This document shows, one piece after another, positions 13,285 to 17,900 of a stretch of 17,900 nt of DNA. Below the pieces are notes generated by a model that saw only the letters and a list, made by a program, of their open reading frames with translations, made no database searches and was not told the origin of the DNA. The DNA lies in the NCBI GenBank assembly GCA_913058195.1, contig CAJXPP010000017.1, positions 1 to 17,900 on the forward strand, in the 5' to 3' direction. The DNA is from an uncultured Gammaproteobacteria bacterium. GTDB lineage: Bacteria > Pseudomonadota > Gammaproteobacteria > Nitrosococcales > Methylophagaceae. Each line of letters starts with the position of its first letter. The first letter of the stretch is position 1. Both the position numbers and the translations under genes were made by a program.

Positions 13285-15441
13285 GTGAGTGATAAACCGA
13301 CAGTCGCATCAGAGCTTGAGTTAGTTCATACCGCTGAGCCGGTATTGACCATCGATGACTTATGCTTCGCTACATCAAATTACCTTGAATCTCGGCAAGT
13401 GGATGATATTCGTCGTGCTTATCATTTTGCTAAGCACGCACACGAAGGACAAACCCGCCGCTCAGGCGAACCTTATATCACCCATCCACTAGCTGTAGCA
13501 CATGTATTAGCGATGATGCACTTAGACGATGAGTGCATCATGGCCGGCTTGCTACACGATGTTATTGAAGACACCGATGTTAGCCGCGAAGGGCTTGCCG
13601 AAGAGTTTAGTGAAGAGGTAGCTTTACTTGTAGACGGTGTTAGTAAATTAGCCAAAGCAGCATTTGAAACACAAAAACATGCCCAAGCCGAAAACTTAAG
13701 AAAAATGCTGATGGCAATGTCACAAGATATTCGAGTGATCATTGTAAAATTAGCTGATCGTCTACACAATATGCGCACCTTAGGTCATCTCCGATCTGAT
13801 AAACGTCGCCGTATCGCCCACGAAACATTAGATATTTATGCGCCAATTGCACAGCGATTAGGAATGAATTTAATGCGCCGTGAACTGGAAGATCTTGGTT
13901 TCCATGTGTTATATCCCATTCGTTATCGAGTCTTGACAGATGCTGTGCGTAAAGCGCGTGGCAATCGTAAAGAAATTGTTGGCCAGATATCAGCATCATT
14001 GATCGAGCGAATGGAGCAAGAAAACTTAAGCGCTGAGATACAAGGTCGCGAGAAGAATATTTATAGCCTGTATCAGAAAATGGCCAATAAACTCTTACCT
14101 CTTTCTGAAGTGATGGATGTATATGCCTTTCGAATTGTCGTCGATGATGTAGACGCTTGCTACCGGATGTTAGGGGTTGCACATAATTTATATAAGCCTG
14201 TTCAAGGTAAATTCAAAGACTATATTGCCATTCCGAAAACCAATGGCTATCAATCTTTACATACGGTTTTATTTGGCCCTTATGGCGTACCAATTGAAGT
14301 GCAGATCCGTTCACGTGAAATGGATCGAATGGCTGAAGCAGGCGTTGCTGCTCACTGGCTGTATAAGACAGGAGAAAGTGAGGGCAGTAATCAAGCTCAT
14401 CGTTTAGCAAGACAGTGGTTACAAGGTTTGCTAGAAATGCAAAAAGAAGCGGGCGATTCAGTTGAGTTTTTAGAAAACCTGCGTATAGATTTGTTCCCCG
14501 AAGAAATTTATGTATTCACACCAAAAGGTAAAATATTATCCTTGCCACGTGGATCTTCGATTGTTGATTTTGCCTATTCGGTGCATTCAGATGTTGGTAA
14601 CACCTGTGTTGCAGGTAAGGTTGGTAGGCATTTAGTACCATTGAGTACTAAATTAACCACAGGTCAATCAGTTGAAATTATTACATCATCAACATCACAC
14701 CCTAATCCGGCATGGCTCAATTTTGTTATAACGGCAAAAGCGCGGACATCCATTCGGCATTATTTGAAACAATTACGAAATGAAGACGCCGAGCTATTAG
14801 GCAGAAGGCTGTTGAAAAAACATTTAAATGTCTTTGAAACAGCACTTGAAGATATTCCTGAGCAGAGAATTGAATCCTTATTGGAAGAGTTAGAATTAGA
14901 GAATTTAGATAAATTATTAGGCGAGTTAGGTCTTGGAAATAGATCTGCTTTAGTTATTGCTCAGAAATTAGTGCAAGATAAAAACATAGAAGATGAAGCC
15001 TCTACTCCAGTACTGATCTCTGGAACAGAAGGGCTTGTGGTCAGTTTTGCTCGTTGCTGTCACCCGATACCAGGGGATCCGGTAGATGGATTTATTAGTG
15101 CTGGTCGTGGCATAGTTATTCATCGTGCATCATGCAAAAATACCGTTAAGTTACGCACTCAAAATGAAAAATGGATTGATGTAGCTTGGGCTGAAGATGT
15201 TAGCCGAGAATTTCCTATTGATATTATCATCCATGCAAAAAATAAGCGGGGCGTGCTGGCAACCATTGCTGTTGCTATTTCAGAAATGAATTCAAATATT
15301 GATAATGTATCCGTTGATGAGCGTGATGGCGGCTATTCAGAGATGTTATTAACAATTGAAGTTAACGACCGTCAACATTTAGCACAAATTATTCGTAGAT
15401 TAAGACGTGTTGAAGTGATCGAGCGTATTGCACGTAAATAA
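13285..15441 (+). CDS. spoT: Bifunctional (p)ppGpp synthetase/hydrolase, SpoT type
   Basis: Makes and degrades the stringent-response alarmone (p)ppGpp. The 718 residues show the full long-RSH layout. The N-terminal HD hydrolase domain includes AHEGQTRRSGEPYITHP (His67), LLHDVIEDT with His91-Asp92, and KLADRLHNMRTL. The synthetase domain has GREKNIYSLYQKM and KFKDYIAIPKTNGYQSLHT. The family RxKD motif reads KFKD here (309-312), basic as in bifunctional enzymes and unlike the ExDD of RelA. The TGS domain spans about 403-468 (DLFPEEIYVFTPKGKI). A zinc-finger-like segment carries FARCCHPIPGDP, and a C-terminal ACT domain covers about 645-718. Since hydrolase residues are intact, SpoT is the better name than RelA. 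The start is GTG at 13285 with GAGGG about ten bases upstream; the first 40 residues are an atypical, poorly conserved extension. Confidence 0.96.
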   Translation: MSDKPTVASELELVHTAEPVLTIDDLCFATSNYLESRQVDDIRRAYHFAKHAHEGQTRRSGEPYITHPLAVAHVLAMMHLDDECIMAGLLHDVIEDTDVSREGLAEEFSEEVALLVDGVSKLAKAAFETQKHAQAENLRKMLMAMSQDIRVIIVKLADRLHNMRTLGHLRSDKRRRIAHETLDIYAPIAQRLGMNLMRRELEDLGFHVLYPIRYRVLTDAVRKARGNRKEIVGQISASLIERMEQENLSAEIQGREKNIYSLYQKMANKLLPLSEVMDVYAFRIVVDDVDACYRMLGVAHNLYKPVQGKFKDYIAIPKTNGYQSLHTVLFGPYGVPIEVQIRSREMDRMAEAGVAAHWLYKTGESEGSNQAHRLARQWLQGLLEMQKEAGDSVEFLENLRIDLFPEEIYVFTPKGKILSLPRGSSIVDFAYSVHSDVGNTCVAGKVGRHLVPLSTKLTTGQSVEIITSSTSHPNPAWLNFVITAKARTSIRHYLKQLRNEDAELLGRRLLKKHLNVFETALEDIPEQRIESLLEELELENLDKLLGELGLGNRSALVIAQKLVQDKNIEDEASTPVLISGTEGLVVSFARCCHPIPGDPVDGFISAGRGIVIHRASCKNTVKLRTQNEKWIDVAWAEDVSREFPIDIIIHAKNKRGVLATIAVAISEMNSNIDNVSVDERDGGYSEMLLTIEVNDRQHLAQIIRRLRRVEVIERIARK

Positions 15442-15473
15442 AAATTTGTAAATTTAAATGGAGAAAGATAGTA

Positions 15474-15860
15474 ATGACTCGTGAAATTATTCATACACCG
15501 AAAGCACCTGAAGCAATTGGTACATATTCTCAAGCTGTAAAAGTAGGCGATGTGGTGTATATGTCAGGCCAAATTCCTTTAGTTCCTGAAACAATGACAG
15601 TGATTGAAGGTGACTTTTCAACACAGGTGCGCCAAGTGTTTGATAATTTAACCGCTGTAGCTGAAGCTGCTGGTGGTAGTTTGCAAGATATCGTTAAATT
15701 AAACATTTTCCTTACTGATTTAAGTCATTTCGGTACAGTTAATGAAATTATGGCTGATTATTTTCAACAGCCCTATCCTGCACGAGCAGCAATTGGTGTC
15801 GCATCTTTACCAAAAGGTGTGCCTGTGGAAATGGATGCTATTATGCATCTAGGTGCATAG
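15474..15860 (+). CDS. ridA: RidA family imine/enamine deaminase
   Basis: Hydrolyses reactive imines and enamines such as 2-aminoacrylate, formed by PLP-dependent dehydratases, to keto acids plus ammonia, sparing PLP enzymes from damage. The 128 residues match E. coli RidA length. Features are TPKAPEAIGTYSQAVKVGD (8-26), YMSGQIPLVPE, the arginine in YPARAAIGV (Arg104, equivalent to the carboxylate-binding Arg105 of E. coli) and Glu119 in PVEMDAI. The trimeric assembly is known for the family. GGAG lies about ten bases before the ATG. It sits between spoT and recG where enterobacteria carry trmH; spoT-ridA is the order I associate with Pseudomonas and relatives. Confidence 0.96.
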   Translation: MTREIIHTPKAPEAIGTYSQAVKVGDVVYMSGQIPLVPETMTVIEGDFSTQVRQVFDNLTAVAEAAGGSLQDIVKLNIFLTDLSHFGTVNEIMADYFQQPYPARAAIGVASLPKGVPVEMDAIMHLGA

Positions 15861-15872
15861 AAAGTACTTTCT
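15859..15872. repeat. 14-bp perfect palindrome at the ridA-recG junction
   Basis: AGAAAGTACTTTCT is its own reverse complement. It begins in the last two bases of the ridA stop and ends directly before the recG GTG. As RNA it has no room for a loop unless the central pairs open. No Shine-Dalgarno is present in the 12-base gap. Confidence 0.5.
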
Positions 15873-17857
15873 GTGACGGATAAAAATGATTTATCCCAAT
15901 CAGTAACGTCATTAAAAGGTGTAGGCCCGAAAGTGGCTGAACGATTGATGAAGCTGGGCATAAATGAAATCCAAGACTTATTATTTCACCTGCCTTTACG
16001 TTACCAAGATCGGACTCGACTTTATCCTTTAGCGTCACTGAGAAATCAGCAAGAAGTCTTAGTAGAAGGTACAGTTCGGCTTTCTCAAATTAAATTTGGC
16101 CGTCGACGTTCCTTAGTGTGTCACATCGAGGATGGCGCTGCCTCTTTAACACTGCGCTTTTTTCATTTCTCAAATACCCAGCTAAAACAGTTAACACAAG
16201 GTGTTCGAGTACGCTGCTTTGGTGAGGTTCGTACAGGGCCTGCATCCTTAGAAATGGTACATCCTGAATACCAAATTATTCAGGATGATAAGCTACTACC
16301 TGTGGAAGCTGAACTCACGCCAGTTTACCCAACAACTGAAGGTTTACATCAGCTCAGTTTTCGTAAAATGATGGTGCAAGCCTTAGCATGTTTAGAAAAA
16401 AGTGATAGCTTGCCTGAGTTATTAGTCGATGCTGTACGCCTGCATCCTGTTGCAGAGTATTCATTAGCTGAGGCATTACTCTATGTTCATCGCCCGCCAC
16501 CTGATGTGGACATAGATGCTTTATTAGAACGCAAACATCCAACTCAACGGCGCTTAGCCTATGAAGAGTTATTAGCTCAACAAATCAGCATGCGACGTGT
16601 AAGAGCGACGATGCAGAGCCATGCAGCACCCGTGTTGAAAAGTAGCAATGATCATCGCCAACAATTATTGGAAAAATTGCCCTTCCCATTAACGAATGCA
16701 CAAAAACGTGTTGTTAAAGAAATATTAGCCGATATTGCACTGCCAATTCCAATGCAACGTTTAGTGCAGGGTGATGTTGGTTCGGGCAAGACGGTGGTCG
16801 CGGCATTAGCAGTAGTTGAGGCAGTGTCAGCAGGCTACCAAGCGGTTATGATGGCGCCAACAGAACTATTAGCAGAGCAACACTTTCAAACCTTTAAAAC
16901 ATGGCTAGAACCATTAGGACTTTCAGTTGGTTGGTGTGTAGGTAAACAGACTGCAAGCCAGCGTCGAGAGGTTTTAGCTGCTTTATCCTCCGGTGAAATT
17001 CAAGTTGCAGTGGGGACGCATGCACTATTTCAAGATGAAGTTACATTTAATAACCTTGGTTTAGTGGTTATTGATGAACAACATCGCTTTGGAGTACATC
17101 AACGTTTAGCATTAAGGGATAAAGGACGAGGCAGTAATAGTTATCCTCATCAGTTAGTGATGACAGCAACGCCGATACCAAGAACCTTATCAATGACAGC
17201 CTATGCCGATTTAAGTATTTCGATTATTGATGAATTGCCTCCTGGACGAAGCCCGGTAAAGACGGTTGTTGTTCCTGATTCACGACGTAGTGAGATTGTT
17301 GATCGTGTTCATATCGCGTGTCAGGAGAATAGGCAGGTGTACTGGGTGTGCACCTTGATTGAGGAGTCTGAACATTTACAGTGTCAAGCTGCGGAAGATG
17401 CTGCCAGAGAGCTACAAGAGGCCCTACCTGATTTGAGCATTGCTTTAGTTCATGGTCGAATGAAGTCAGCAGAAAAAGAACTGCTTATGAAGGCATTCAA
17501 ATCTGGAGATGTTGATTTATTGGTCGCAACGACGGTCATTGAAGTCGGTGTAGATGTACCTAATGCTAGTTTAATGGTTATTGAGAATTCAGAACGACTA
17601 GGGCTGGCACAATTACATCAACTGCGGGGGCGAGTAGGACGTGGTAGTGTACAAAGTCATTGTGTGTTGATGTATCAGTCACCTTTATCTAAAAATGGCA
17701 AAGCAAGGTTGAGTTGCTTACGCGATACTAATGATGGATTTAAAATAGCTCAACGTGACTTAGAGTTACGCGGGCCTGGCGAATTATTAGGAACACGGCA
17801 AACAGGTTTACCACAGTTTCGAGTGGCTAATCTATTAGAAGACACAGATTTATTAGC
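15873..17857 (+). CDS. recG: ATP-dependent DNA helicase RecG, 3'-truncated at the contig end
   Basis: A monomeric superfamily 2 helicase that remodels stalled replication forks and branch-migrates recombination intermediates. About 662 genuine residues are present. The N-terminal wedge/OB domain starts LKGVGPKVAERLMKLGI and includes LPLRYQDRTRLYP and LTPVYPTTEGLHQLSF. Walker A, GDVGSGKT, lies near residue 298, the DEQHRFG motif near 399 and TATPIPRT near 430. The C-terminal helicase lobe has LVHGRMKSAEKE, ATTVIEVGVDVP, QLRGRVGRG near 585 and LRGPGELLGTRQTG. The start is GTG at 15873, the only start codon after the in-frame ridA stop before residue 26. True sequence ends at 17857. The apparent stop at 17892-17894 and the last 11 residues (ending YTSPSPRD) come from a sequencing adapter. 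By comparison with E. coli RecG (693 residues), roughly 30-35 C-terminal residues are missing. Confidence 0.96.
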
Positions 17858-17900
17858 CTGTCTCTTATACACATCTCCGAGCCCACGAGACTAGGCATGA
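17858..17900 (+). other. Illumina Nextera adapter sequence left in the assembly
   Basis: Positions 17858-17876 are the 19-base Tn5 mosaic end, CTGTCTCTTATACACATCT. Positions 17877-17891, CCGAGCCCACGAGAC, are the read-2 side Nextera tail. Positions 17892-17899, TAGGCATG, match my memory of the i7 index N706, and the final A is the first base of the following adapter segment. This is library read-through at a contig end, not a transposon or native DNA. It should be trimmed. Confidence 0.98.

Noticed and set aside
13739..14182. 147-residue minus-strand frame within spoT
   Set aside because: It is fully covered by conserved synthetase-domain codons of spoT on the plus strand and has no motif or plausible initiation signal.
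14155..14236. Altered RxKD motif (KFKD) in SpoT as a sign of inactive synthetase
   Set aside because: Lys for Arg is conservative, and the surrounding DYIAIPKTNGYQSLHT block is intact; it keeps the basic character of bifunctional enzymes, so loss of function is not supported.
17858..17876. Tn5/transposon inverted-repeat end
   Set aside because: The 19-base mosaic end could be read as a transposon terminus, but it is followed exactly by the synthetic Nextera tail and an index, so it is library adapter and not a mobile element.

Overview
This is an ordinary chromosomal stretch from a gammaproteobacterium with moderate to low G+C. Every recognised protein resembles gammaproteobacterial housekeeping proteins. 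Three gene orders, alaC-hom-thrC, rph-rdgB-hemW and gmk-rpoZ-spoT-ridA-recG, are what I would expect from the non-enteric Gammaproteobacteria. A lineage near Methylophaga, Cycloclasticus or related Thiotrichales would fit, but that is a guess from gene content and composition, not a measured placement. No mobile element, CRISPR array, phage gene, tRNA or rRNA is visible, and no gap between genes exceeds about 110 bases.

Layout. Positions 1-1415 (+) hold lysS without its N-terminus, closed by a clear intrinsic terminator (1431-1475). An HDOD-domain regulator (1481-2320, -) is divergent from the alaC-hom-thrC run (2415-6111, +), which carries an alanine-type aminotransferase and two steps of threonine synthesis. 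A perfect 17-bp hairpin (6122-6159) separates thrC from a four-helix membrane protein of unknown function (6182-6673, +). That gene meets the end of a seven-gene minus-strand run with a 4-bp stop-codon overlap. Read in its own direction, the run is rph, rdgB, a secreted DUF2380/DUF3280-like protein, an unknown lipoprotein, hemW, a small periplasmic protein and a YiiM-like MOSC protein (11286 down to 6670). Divergent from rph, the yicC-gmk-rpoZ-spoT-ridA-recG run (11399 to the end, +) links RNA turnover, GMP to GDP, the RNA polymerase omega subunit, the ppGpp enzyme, imine detoxification and a recombination helicase.

The most important observation is technical. The last 43 bases (17858-17900) are not genome. 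They are the Illumina Nextera transposase adapter (mosaic end plus the read-2 tail), eight bases matching index N706, and one further adapter base. The apparent recG stop is therefore false, the last 11 predicted residues are adapter-encoded, and the true C-terminus of RecG is missing.

Several starts were moved from the longest open frame on the evidence of ribosome binding sites, family length or signal peptides: rph, hemW, yicC and the lipoprotein. lysS was extended to the window edge. I found no convincing undescribed system. The biological points most worth a second look are a four-cysteine insertion in ThrC, the hairpin after thrC, and the two uncharacterised envelope proteins between rdgB and hemW.
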